DNA from: an uncultured Oscillospiraceae bacterium | GTDB taxonomy: Bacteria > Bacillota > Clostridia > Oscillospirales > Acutalibacteraceae | Assembly (NCBI GenBank): GCA_949297075.1 | Contig: CASFRX010000036.1 | Location: 1 to 53,520, forward strand | DNA: 53,520 bases | Reading direction: 5' to 3' | Shown: piece after piece, positions 21,345 to 28,264 of the stretch | How positions within the stretch are numbered: position 1 is the first letter of the stretch | Layout of the letters: every line of letters begins with the position of its first letter | The notes under the pieces: generated by a model | What the model saw: the letters and a program-made list of their open reading frames with translations, nothing else | Told to the model about the DNA's origin: nothing | Database searches by the model: none | Program-made: the position numbers and the translations under genes

Positions 21345-21995
21345 ATGCCTAAATTTAACGAACGATTAAAAAGTTTAAGAAATGATTCCGGTTTGTCGCA
21401 AAAGGCCTTTGCGGACGAATTGAATATATCAAAAAGTAGCATCAACATGTACGAGCGCGGAGAAAGAGAGCCAAGCCTTGAAGTGCTTGAAGCTATTGCT
21501 GATTACTTCAATGTAGACATGGATTTTCTCTTAGGTAAATCAGATGTAAAAAACAAGCTAATGTTATCTTTTCTAAGCGGACAAAACAATAATGCGAGTA
21601 AAGGTATTAAAATTCCTGTTCTTGGATATGTTAGAGCCGGTGTACCCATCGAAGCTGTTGAGGAGATACTTGATTACGAAGAAATCACGGAAAGCATGGC
21701 TCGCACAGGCGATTTTTTCGCTCTTTCAATAAAAGGGGACAGCATGGAACCGAAAATCAGCGAGGGCGATGTGGTTATAGTTAGGAAGCAGGAAAAAGTT
21801 GAAAACGGTGAGCTTGCCGTAGTCCTTGTCAACGGCCACGATGCAACCGTTAAAAAATTCTACATGAATGAAAGCGGCGTAACCTTAATTTCAACAAATC
21901 CGGCTTTTGAACCATTTACTTTCACTAAGCAAGAAGTTGTTGAACTGCCAATCAGAGTTATTGGCAAGGTTGTTGAACTGAGAGCTAAATTTTGA
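21345..21995 (+). CDS. CI/LexA-like prophage repressor (XRE helix-turn-helix plus S24 peptidase)
   Basis: A 216-aa repressor; the ATG at 21345 follows AGAGGTG. Residues 5-62 form an XRE helix-turn-helix ('SGLSQKAFADELNISKSSINMYERG'). Residues 88-216 form the S24 domain: cleavage site Ala98-Gly99 in 'GYVRAGVP', nucleophile Ser133 in 'KGDSMEP', and the catalytic Lys near 170 in 'HDATVKKFY'. It should keep the prophage silent and self-cleave on RecA activation, so induction would follow the SOS response. It faces the Cro-like gene across a five-operator switch region and is transcribed with two downstream cargo genes. Confidence 0.95.
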   Translation: MPKFNERLKSLRNDSGLSQKAFADELNISKSSINMYERGEREPSLEVLEAIADYFNVDMDFLLGKSDVKNKLMLSFLSGQNNNASKGIKIPVLGYVRAGVPIEAVEEILDYEEITESMARTGDFFALSIKGDSMEPKISEGDVVIVRKQEKVENGELAVVLVNGHDATVKKFYMNESGVTLISTNPAFEPFTFTKQEVVELPIRVIGKVVELRAKF

Positions 21996-22011
21996 CGGCG
22001 AGGGATTCTTA

Positions 22012-22758
22012 TTGAAGAATAAAATCTATAACATAATTATTTGCTCGTTATGCGTTATTTCGATAGCTTTTGCAATAATTGATTTCACAAAAGGTCTCAG
22101 CACAGCTCAGCAATGGATTGATAAGATTATATATGCAATCTTCGTAATAGATTACATAGTAAGATTTATTATTGCAGACGGCAAGAAGAAATTTTTTAAA
22201 CAAAACATTTTTGATTTAATTTCAATTATTCCCTTTGATTCTGCATTCAGAGCTTTCAGGCTTTTGAAATTCACTAAACTTTTAAAATTCGCAAAATTCA
22301 CAAAGCTGGTTAGAGTGGGCTCTCGCTCTGCAAGAATGTTGACAAAGGTCAGAAAGTTTCTTAACACCAACGGATTCAAATATGTTTTGGTTTTGTCGCT
22401 TGCATCCGTTCTTTCTGCGACGGTCGGAATGATGCACTTCGAGCACATGAAGTTCGCCGATGCTCTGTGGTGGTCTTTTGTCACCGCAACAACTGTTGGA
22501 TATGGTGATTTGTCGCCGTCAACCAACGCAGGAAGAACCATTGCATCTTTGTTAATGATTGTCGGAATCGGGTTGATAGGTTCATTGACTTCGTCTATCA
22601 CCTCGTTTTTTCTTCGTATCAACGAAGAACCGAAGAACTTCAGCTCTGATAAGGTTGAAATGGTCTTGACTATGTACGAATCTTTGTCAGAAGAAGAAAA
22701 GCAAGCGGTAAAACAGGAACTGCAAGAATACACCGCTAACCCGGTGCAGGAGAATTAA
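22012..22758 (+). CDS. Voltage-gated-type potassium channel (6 TM) carried by the prophage
   Basis: A 248-aa Kv-type channel. Hydrophobic segments are at about 7-24, 38-54, 63-76, 124-142, then a pore helix and filter 'TATTVGYGD' (158-166) and a last segment at 175-197. The fourth segment region (78-115) has basic residues about every third position ('RAFRLLKFTKLLKFAKFTKLVRVGSRSAR'), as in S4 voltage sensors. A short cytoplasmic tail is acidic and helical. The start is TTG at 22012 with a GAGGG site, 16 bases after the repressor stop, so the gene is probably expressed in the lysogen. It resembles host ion channels and is unusual as a phage gene. Confidence 0.88.
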   Translation: MKNKIYNIIICSLCVISIAFAIIDFTKGLSTAQQWIDKIIYAIFVIDYIVRFIIADGKKKFFKQNIFDLISIIPFDSAFRAFRLLKFTKLLKFAKFTKLVRVGSRSARMLTKVRKFLNTNGFKYVLVLSLASVLSATVGMMHFEHMKFADALWWSFVTATTVGYGDLSPSTNAGRTIASLLMIVGIGLIGSLTSSITSFFLRINEEPKNFSSDKVEMVLTMYESLSEEEKQAVKQELQEYTANPVQEN

Positions 22759-22781
22759 AAGAATAGAAAGGATTTTAAAAA

Positions 22782-23543
22782 ATGAAATTATTCGGCAGCT
22801 TCAAACTCACAGACCGTATTCGCATAGGTGCAAGCTCCGGCGGACGGCGTAAGTCATCCAAGTCCTCTAAGTCCGGCGCAACCGGCTGTTTGTCAATATT
22901 TTTTGTGCTTTGCGTAATCTGCATACCAATCTCCCTTATACGCTCCTGCGTTAAAGGCGATGACGATGAAACTACAACGGAAACGACATTAATTTCCCAA
23001 AGCGGCATAACAGCTTTAGAATTTTTAAGCACGGATGATGTGGAACTTGAAGTCGGTCAAAGTAAACTGAGTTGGTTTAAGGTCAAAGCATCTGATGGCT
23101 TTAATGTTGATGACATTGTTCTTGTATCCTCCGATGAAGATGTAGCAACATTTACTTTTGATAAGATTTCGGCAAAAAGCTTTGTCTACTACAACATAGA
23201 TGCTGTTGCGCCGGGAACGGCTACGGTCCATGTTGAAACCGCCGACGGCAAGGTGAAAAGCGACACTATTACAGTTATTGTTACAGAAAAAACGACAGAG
23301 GAAGAAACAACAGAAGAGGAAACAACAACATCAGAGCCTGATACAACAAAAAAGCCAAAAGAAACAACTAAAAAGGCCGAGGAAATTACTACAAAACAAA
23401 CCAGCGGCAAAACGGTATATAGAACGCCATCCGGCGAAAGATATCATTTTGACCCGGAATGCGGTGGCAAAAATTCCTATTCAGTATCTCTTGATGATGC
23501 CAAGAGCTCAGGTCTTACCCCGTGTCAGAAGTGCGCTAACTGA
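22782..23543 (+). CDS. Membrane-anchored surface protein with Ig-like domain and Cys-containing C-terminal motif
   Basis: A 253-aa protein: a Ser/Lys/Gly-rich cytoplasmic N-terminus (1-32), one membrane helix (about 34-53, 'CLSIFFVLCVICIPISLI'), an Ig-like Big2 domain (about 75-160, 'LEVGQSKLSWFKVKASDG ... APGTATVHVETADGK'), a Thr/Glu/Lys-rich linker (160-215), and a C-terminal 'PSGERYHFDPECGGKNSYSVSLDDAKSSGLTPCQKC' motif seen at the end of many Clostridia extracellular proteins. It should face outwards. It follows the channel gene by 23 bases in the repressor operon, so it is probable lysogenic-conversion cargo. Function is unknown. Confidence 0.78.
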   Translation: MKLFGSFKLTDRIRIGASSGGRRKSSKSSKSGATGCLSIFFVLCVICIPISLIRSCVKGDDDETTTETTLISQSGITALEFLSTDDVELEVGQSKLSWFKVKASDGFNVDDIVLVSSDEDVATFTFDKISAKSFVYYNIDAVAPGTATVHVETADGKVKSDTITVIVTEKTTEEETTEEETTTSEPDTTKKPKETTKKAEEITTKQTSGKTVYRTPSGERYHFDPECGGKNSYSVSLDDAKSSGLTPCQKCAN

Positions 23544-23576
23544 ATCGTATAGTCGATAAAAAATAAAAAAAGCTCC

Positions 23577-23600
23577 CCGGTGCGCCAACACCGGAAAGCC
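23577..23600. terminator. Hairpin after the repressor-channel-surface protein operon
   Basis: CCGGTG (about 23578-23583) pairs with CACCGG around the loop CGCCAA, flanked by A-rich sequence on the left and AAAGCC on the right. On the minus strand the hairpin is followed by a run of T residues (about 23563-23574), so it reads as a terminator on that strand, and it may act in both directions. Confidence 0.55.
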
Positions 23601-23633
23601 TAAAGCGCAATCAACCAACGACAAAAACAGCAG
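23601..23633. repeat. 33-nt repeat, copy 2 (inverted relative to copy at 19668-19700)
   Basis: The reverse complement of 19668-19700 with one mismatch (C/T). It lies in the gap between the surface protein gene and the integrase, immediately after the hairpin at 23577-23600. The two copies enclose the immunity switch, the repressor and its cargo. Confidence 0.85.
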
Positions 23634-23686
23634 ATTGCAATACCATTATAGCACTCTGCTTAAGGTTTTGCAACTTTTTTTACGCA

Positions 23687-23715
23687 GGGTGTATTTTTTA
23701 TGCAAAAAATCACCC
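23687..23715. promoter_or_regulatory. AT-rich hairpin upstream of the integrase gene
   Basis: GGGTG-T-ATTTTTT pairs with AAAAAAT-CACCC around ATGC, a long stem with one bulge. It ends 31 bases before the integrase ATG and shares GGTGAT with the ribosome-site region (AAGGGTGATGAT). It could be an attenuator or integrase-binding site. Confidence 0.45.
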
Positions 23716-23745
23716 GGAAAGGAATAAATAATTAAGGGTGATGAT

Positions 23746-25170
23746 ATGAAAACGGCAGCAGCTTATATACGCGTATCAGATGAACGGCAGGATGAATATT
23801 CGCCAGATTCACAGCTCAAGCTCATCAACGAATATGCCAAGAAGAATGGTTACTATGTGCCGCAGGAATATATCTTTTACGACGACGGCATATCCGCAAA
23901 AACCGCCAAAAAGCGCCCTGAGTTCAACCGAATGATAGCATTGGCCAAAGAGAAGAATAATCCTTTTGAGGCTATCTTGGTATGGAAATTCAGCCGATTT
24001 GCACGAAACCAAGAAGAAAGTATAGTTTACAAAAACATACTCCGAAAAAAGGGTGTGCAGGTAATCAGCATATCGGAGCCCATCATTGATTCGCCTTTCG
24101 GTGAACTCATTGAACGCATTATAGAATGGATGGACGAATATTACCTTATCAACCTTTCGACAGAGGTCAAGCGCGGTATGCTCGAAAAAGCCAGCCGAGG
24201 CGAGGCTATGTGCGCTCCTGCAATCGGCTACGACCTTGTCGGCAAAAAATATGTGCCTAACAGCCGGGCTGATTATGTCAAGCAAATTTTTAAGGATTAC
24301 CTAAACGGTATACCCATGCGGCAGATTGCAATTAAATATTCCGACGCAGGTCTTACCACTCGCAAAGGCAATCCGCTCGAAGTAAGAACAATTCAGTATA
24401 TGCTTTACAACCCTGTGTACATCGGAAAAATTCGATGGTCAACGGGCGACAATATCTTTTCAAAGAGCAGAAATTTCGATGACCCTAACATACTTACCGT
24501 TGACGGTGAGCATGAGCCTATAATTGATACGGATACATGGAACGCCGTACAAAACAAGCTAAAAAAACAAAAGGAAATGTATGGTAAATACCAGCGTACC
24601 GAGCAACCCTGCGAATGGATGTTGAAGGGCTTGCTTCGATGCGGCAACTGCGGTTCTACGCTTGTAAAGTCGCAGACAAACTATGTACAGTGCCACCGAT
24701 ACAATAAGGGGCGCGATTGCACAGTTTCGCATTGTATCAACATCAAAAAAGTTGATGAAACAGTTGTGGCCGCTCTGCAGGATTGTGTTAAAAACTGCCG
24801 GTTCAATATTGAACCAAGAGAGGAACAACAGTCCGTCACAACCGATTATGCTGCCATGATAAAGCGGGAACAAACAAAGCTCGATAGAGCGAAAGAGGCC
24901 TACCTTGCCGGCATAGATACCGTTGATGAGTACAAAGCCAACAAGGCAGATATAACAAAGGCAATCGCCGCCATAGAAAAGCAGCGCAGCGAAACTGTAG
25001 CGAAAAAGATTGATATCAAGGAGTTTTCAAAAAAGGTCGAGGAAGTCCTCAGTATTGTCACAGATTCCGCTCAGTCTACCGATGCTAAGAACAAAGCCCT
25101 CCGCTCAATCCTGTCAAAAGTTGTGTTTTGTAAACCCTCCGGCACTTTCTCTTTATTTTTTTACACCTAA
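23746..25170 (+). CDS. Large serine recombinase (prophage integrase)
   Basis: A 474-aa large serine integrase. Residues 1-140 form the resolvase catalytic domain, with the nucleophile in 'AAYIRVSDERQDEY' (Ser11) and the conserved Arg pair in 'KFSRFARNQEE'. Residues 150-260 form the recombinase domain, 290-335 the zinc ribbon ('LLRCGNCGSTLVKSQTNYVQCHRYNKGRDC'), and 350-450 the coiled-coil segment. It catalyses attP x attB integration with a 2-base crossover. The gene is at the prophage edge and its stop codon lies 4 bases from the end of the cotJC fragment, so it is placed at the right attachment site. Confidence 0.95.
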   Translation: MKTAAAYIRVSDERQDEYSPDSQLKLINEYAKKNGYYVPQEYIFYDDGISAKTAKKRPEFNRMIALAKEKNNPFEAILVWKFSRFARNQEESIVYKNILRKKGVQVISISEPIIDSPFGELIERIIEWMDEYYLINLSTEVKRGMLEKASRGEAMCAPAIGYDLVGKKYVPNSRADYVKQIFKDYLNGIPMRQIAIKYSDAGLTTRKGNPLEVRTIQYMLYNPVYIGKIRWSTGDNIFSKSRNFDDPNILTVDGEHEPIIDTDTWNAVQNKLKKQKEMYGKYQRTEQPCEWMLKGLLRCGNCGSTLVKSQTNYVQCHRYNKGRDCTVSHCINIKKVDETVVAALQDCVKNCRFNIEPREEQQSVTTDYAAMIKREQTKLDRAKEAYLAGIDTVDEYKANKADITKAIAAIEKQRSETVAKKIDIKEFSKKVEEVLSIVTDSAQSTDAKNKALRSILSKVVFCKPSGTFSLFFYT

Positions 25171-25173
25171 TTA

Positions 25174-25284
25174 TCACCTTTTACAGTTCAGTCCGCCGAG
25201 CTGTGTAATAATTACGCTTGCAAGCTTGGCATTGGGGGTTGCAATTTTAATAGGATACTGTAATTTCTTTTCGTAAACAAACAT
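25174..25284 (-). pseudogene. cotJC: cotJC, N-terminal fragment interrupted by the prophage
   Basis: The ATG at 25284 overlaps the cotJB stop (TAATG) and opens a frame 'MFVYEKKLQYPIKIATPNAK' then 'LASVIITQLGG', which matches the N-terminus of CotJC (manganese catalase-like spore coat protein). After residue 31 the CotJC match ends and only 'LNCKR' follows before TGA. The coding sequence is broken in mid-domain at the expected prophage junction. The remaining ~160 codons should lie beyond the left end of this window. In intact operons CotJC follows CotJB directly. Confidence 0.92.
25185..25200. other. Right prophage attachment junction (attR-like) inside cotJC
   Basis: CotJC-like coding sequence ends at about 25192-25200 (codons CTC GGC GGA, 'LGG'). 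The left side has no cotJC homology and leads straight to the integrase stop at 25170. The exact 2-base crossover cannot be read without the other junction; it is near or just left of the shared GGA-C. Confidence 0.75.
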
Positions 25285-25541
25285 TAGCCGTCACACCCGC
25301 ATTTCTCCCACGGCCAAGGTCCTTTGAGCCACTCAACGCCCTGAGCGTCGGCAGCTGTGAGCTTGCCGCAGGTTTGTTCGTACTCTTCTCGGAGGTTCGT
25401 AGCGTTCTTTTTGAGCTTGTTGTAAAGTCCCACTGCCGCAAGATCACCCGGATGGGTGTCGAGGTACAGGTGCAAATCCCAAAGAGCAAAATCAGCTGCC
25501 GCAAGTTTTCTTGTAAGCTCAGCTTTGTTCATTGTCTGCAC
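25284..25541 (-). CDS. cotJB: Spore coat protein CotJB
   Basis: An 85-aa protein with the complete CotJB layout: 'LAAADFALWDLHLYLDTHPGDLAAVGLYNKLKKNATNLREEYEQTCGKLTA' and the hallmark C-terminal 'WLKGPWPWEKCGCDG'. CotJA, CotJB and CotJC are inner spore coat proteins expressed in the mother cell under sigma E; CotJA is needed for CotJC assembly. The start overlaps the end of cotJA by 13 bases and the stop overlaps the cotJC start. The gene is intact here while its downstream partner is cut by the prophage. Confidence 0.93.
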   Translation of the reverse strand: MQTMNKAELTRKLAAADFALWDLHLYLDTHPGDLAAVGLYNKLKKNATNLREEYEQTCGKLTAADAQGVEWLKGPWPWEKCGCDG

Positions 25542-25753
25542 CCTCTTTTAAAGGGCTTGTTCAGCGCAGGGAACAGTGTGCCGCTGCAAAGTGCCTGCAT
25601 CTCGTCATAAACGGTTGTATCTGTTTGCATGGGCACATATGCCATGGCCACAGCCCAGCCGTCCGGCATGGGATGTGCCGCACGGTGAAACTGCATCTCC
25701 GAGCGTTTGCTGCACATTTCGCAGCTCTGCTTCGGAGGTTCATACATACGCAT
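25529..25753 (-). CDS. cotJA: Spore coat protein CotJA
   Basis: A 74-aa protein. The C-terminal half, 'AMAYVPMQTDTTVYDEMQALCSGTLFPALNKPF', is the CotJA signature (AYVPMQ...Y....AL..GTLFP.L.KPF). The N-terminus has a Cys-rich 'QSCEMCSKR'. The ATG follows AAAGGAGAAATG. It is the first gene of the cotJABC operon, reading towards the prophage, and its promoter region is the 122-base gap shared with the divergent cdd operon. Confidence 0.92.
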   Translation of the reverse strand: MRMYEPPKQSCEMCSKRSEMQFHRAAHPMPDGWAVAMAYVPMQTDTTVYDEMQALCSGTLFPALNKPFKRGCRQ

Positions 25754-25805
25754 TAAGCATTTCTCCTTTATAGATTTTTGAGCAAACGGTAAAATATTAA
25801 GTTGC

Positions 25806-25827
25806 TATGCTCTTGTATATTTTATGC
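25806..25827 (-). promoter_or_regulatory. Candidate sigma-E/sigma-K-type promoter for cotJ
   Basis: On the minus strand a GCATA (25823-25827) is followed after 13 bases by CATAGCAA (from 25809 down). These resemble mother-cell sigma consensus boxes (ATA ... CATA.A.T). It lies about 55 bases upstream of the cotJA ATG. Weak by itself; the cotJ context supports it. Confidence 0.4.
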
Positions 25828-25840
25828 AAAATGGTATAAT
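25813..25840 (+). promoter_or_regulatory. Sigma-A promoter for the cdd operon
   Basis: TTGTAT (25813-25818) and TATAAT (25835-25840) with a 16-base spacer, 36 bases upstream of the cdd ATG. It overlaps the cotJ promoter on the other strand. Confidence 0.7.
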
Positions 25841-25875
25841 AGTGTTAAAGCGTGCTTTACACAGGAGGATAGGAA

Positions 25876-26274
25876 ATGGAAAAGCTTATTAAGGCGGCGA
25901 TGCAGGCGAGGTTGAAATCCTATGCGCCGTATTCCGGGTTTAATGTCGGAGCGGCTGTTTTGACCGCCGACGGAAGAATTTTTACAGGCTGCAATATAGA
26001 AAATGCGGCTTTTTCTCCTACCGTATGTGCCGAGCGTGTTGCGGTGTTCAGCGCCGTTGCCGCAGGCTGCCGTGAGTTTTCTGCAATAGCTGTTGCCGGC
26101 GGCAAGACAGGTGAAGAGCTTGATTTTGCCTATCCGTGCGGCGTGTGCCGGCAGGTGCTGAATGAATTTTGCAATAAGAATTTTAAGATCATAGTTGTAA
26201 AGAGCGAAACAGAATACAAGGAGCACACATTAGCCGAGCTTTTGCCTCACGGCTTTGAGGGGAATATACTATGA
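25876..26274 (+). CDS. cdd: Cytidine deaminase
   Basis: A 132-aa homotetrameric-type cytidine deaminase that converts cytidine and deoxycytidine to uridine and deoxyuridine. The zinc site is complete: 'CAE' (Cys51, catalytic Glu53) and 'PCGVCRQ' (Cys88, Cys91). 'GFNVGAAVL' and 'FTGCNIENAAFSPTVCAERVA' are the family motifs. A GGAGG precedes the ATG. The stop overlaps the next gene (ATGA), so pyrimidine phosphorylase is co-translated: deaminated nucleosides are then split for salvage. Confidence 0.96.
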   Translation: MEKLIKAAMQARLKSYAPYSGFNVGAAVLTADGRIFTGCNIENAAFSPTVCAERVAVFSAVAAGCREFSAIAVAGGKTGEELDFAYPCGVCRQVLNEFCNKNFKIIVVKSETEYKEHTLAELLPHGFEGNIL

Positions 26275-27572
26275 GAATGTATGATATTATTAAGAAAAAG
26301 CGTGACGGCTTTGAGCTTACAAAAGAAGAACTGGAATTTTTTGCAAAGGGTGCGGCAGAGGGCTTTATACCCGATTATCAGCTTTCAGCCTTGCTTATGG
26401 CAATCTATTTTAAAGGCATGAGCAAAAGGGAGACAGCCGACTTAACTCTCGCTATGGCGCAGAGCGGCGATACGGTGGATTTATCCGACTTAGGTGCTGT
26501 TACTGCGGATAAACATTCCACCGGGGGTGTAGGCGACAAGACAACACTCATCGTTGCGCCCATTGTTGCCTCTTGCGGCGTCAGTGTAGCTAAAATGAGC
26601 GGCAGAGGCTTAGGTCACACCGGCGGAACGGTTGATAAATTGGAATCCATACCCGGCTACAAAACTACCCTTGACAGGGAAGAGTTTTTTGATGTTGTGA
26701 AAAAAACGGGCATGAGCGTAATCGGTCAGTCCGGCAACCTTGCTCCTGCAGATAAAAAGCTTTACGCCCTTCGTGATGTTACAGCAACGGTGGAAAGTAT
26801 ACCTCTTATTGCTTCTTCAATTATGAGCAAAAAGCTTGCGGCAGGAGCTGAGTGTATAGTGCTTGATGTTAAGATAGGCAGCGGCGCTTTTATGAAAACG
26901 GATGAGCAGGCGAGGGCTCTTGCCCGTGAGATGATTGATATAGGCTCTGCCGCCGGCAGAAGGACTGCGGCTGTGCTTTCAAATATGGATACACCGCTTG
27001 GCGCTGCGGTTGGAAACAGCTTGGAGGTTATAGAGGCCATAGAAACGCTAAAAGGCGGCGGCCCCGACGATTTGAAAGAGCTTTGTCTGACTCTTGCTGC
27101 AAATATGCTTGTGCTTGCCGGCAAAGGGGATTATGAAGCCTGCTTTAATTTGGCTCAGGAAATTCTTGCAAGCGGAAAAGCTTATGAAACTTTCAAGGCC
27201 TGTGTTTCGGCTCAGGGCGGAAACCCGGATTATATTGAAAACACCGACCTTTTTGAAAAAGCTCAATTCAGCTGTGAAGTTTTGGCTCAAACCGACGGAT
27301 ATATTTCCGCAATGGATGCAGAGCGCATAGGAACAGCGGCTTGCTTGCTGGGTGCAGGCAGAAAAACTAAGGAAGACAGCATTGATTTTGCTGCAGGGCT
27401 TGAAATCAAGGCCAAAACAGGCACAAAGATATGTAAAGGTGAAACACTTGCCATATTGTATGCGAATGATGAACGGCTTTTTGATGCCGCAAAGACTGAA
27501 TATGCCGCCGCAATAGCAATAGGTAACGAGCCTGTTGAGATTCAAGCCGTAGTAATAGGCAGCATGAGGTAA
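26271..27572 (+). CDS. pdp: Pyrimidine-nucleoside phosphorylase
   Basis: A 433-aa homologue of Pdp/DeoA, which cleaves uridine, deoxyuridine or thymidine with phosphate to give base and (deoxy)ribose-1-phosphate. It carries the phosphate-binding 'DKHSTGGVGDKTTLI' glycine loop (about 84-98), 'KMSGRGLGHTGGTVDKLESI' and the catalytic 'LYALRDVTATVESIPLI' region. Length is normal (430-440). It follows cdd with a 4-base overlap and precedes a HAD nucleotidase by 4 bases, forming a pyrimidine salvage operon. Confidence 0.95.
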   Translation: MRMYDIIKKKRDGFELTKEELEFFAKGAAEGFIPDYQLSALLMAIYFKGMSKRETADLTLAMAQSGDTVDLSDLGAVTADKHSTGGVGDKTTLIVAPIVASCGVSVAKMSGRGLGHTGGTVDKLESIPGYKTTLDREEFFDVVKKTGMSVIGQSGNLAPADKKLYALRDVTATVESIPLIASSIMSKKLAAGAECIVLDVKIGSGAFMKTDEQARALAREMIDIGSAAGRRTAAVLSNMDTPLGAAVGNSLEVIEAIETLKGGGPDDLKELCLTLAANMLVLAGKGDYEACFNLAQEILASGKAYETFKACVSAQGGNPDYIENTDLFEKAQFSCEVLAQTDGYISAMDAERIGTAACLLGAGRKTKEDSIDFAAGLEIKAKTGTKICKGETLAILYANDERLFDAAKTEYAAAIAIGNEPVEIQAVVIGSMR

Positions 27573-27576
27573 AAAA

Positions 27577-28260
27577 ATGAAATATACAACAGCTTTATAC
27601 GATTTAGACGGCACTTTGCTTAATTTTAATCTGGCAGAAAGGCAAGGCTTCTTCGAGTCATTTGAAAAGCATGAAATTCCTTGCAATGAAGCCATTTATC
27701 AGCGATATTCTTTAATAAATGACGGACTTTGGAAAGCCTTTGAAAGAGGGGAAATCAGCAAGGAGGCTATTGGCTATCGCAGGTTTGCAATTCTATTTGA
27801 AGAATACGGAATAGATGCGGATTATACTGCCTGTGCAGATACCTACAAGGCTTTGCTTGCCAAAAAAGGAATCCTTTATGACGGTGCGGTTGAACACTTG
27901 AAAAAACTAAAGAGTAAAGGTGTAAAGCTTTACGCAGTTACCAACGGCACACAGCATATTCAGCATAGCCGATTGAGAGTCAGCGGCCTTGATAAGCTGT
28001 TTTTGGGTACCTTTGTATCCGAAGAAACAGGCTATCAAAAGCCTGATAAGGAATACTTTGATTTTGTTTTTGCCAATATTGAAGAAAAGGACAAATCCAA
28101 GATAATTATTATCGGAGATTCAGCCACATCCGATATCAAAGGAGGCATAAACGCAGGCATTGACACCTGCTATTTTGCTTCAAAACCCAACAGCTTAGTT
28201 GAGCCGACCTATATTACCGACAGCTACGGCGAAATCGAAAAGATAATATTGGGAGAATAG
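27577..28260 (+). CDS. HAD-family noncanonical pyrimidine nucleotidase (YjjG/YfnB-like)
   Basis: A 227-aa HAD hydrolase. Motif I 'DLDGTLL' (about 10-16), motif II 'AVTNGT', motif III Lys in 'GYQKPDKEYF' and motif IV 'IIGDSATSDIKGG' are all present, with a helical cap in between. The YjjG-type 'SEETGYQKPDKEYF...F' segment suggests a house-cleaning pyrimidine nucleotidase that dephosphorylates dUMP/dTMP and noncanonical analogues. Its position at the end of a cdd-pdp operon fits that. Substrate choice cannot be read from sequence; the HAD family assignment itself is certain. Confidence 0.85.
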   Translation: MKYTTALYDLDGTLLNFNLAERQGFFESFEKHEIPCNEAIYQRYSLINDGLWKAFERGEISKEAIGYRRFAILFEEYGIDADYTACADTYKALLAKKGILYDGAVEHLKKLKSKGVKLYAVTNGTQHIQHSRLRVSGLDKLFLGTFVSEETGYQKPDKEYFDFVFANIEEKDKSKIIIIGDSATSDIKGGINAGIDTCYFASKPNSLVEPTYITDSYGEIEKIILGE

Positions 28261-28264
28261 TTTA

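Noticed and set aside
22152..22733. Open minus-strand frame of 193 codons
   Set aside because: It lies wholly opposite the K+ channel gene, which has the TVGYGD filter and full membrane layout.
27048..27695. Open minus-strand frame of 215 codons across the pdp/HAD boundary
   Set aside because: It is antisense to two clearly coding genes with family motifs and has no ribosome site.
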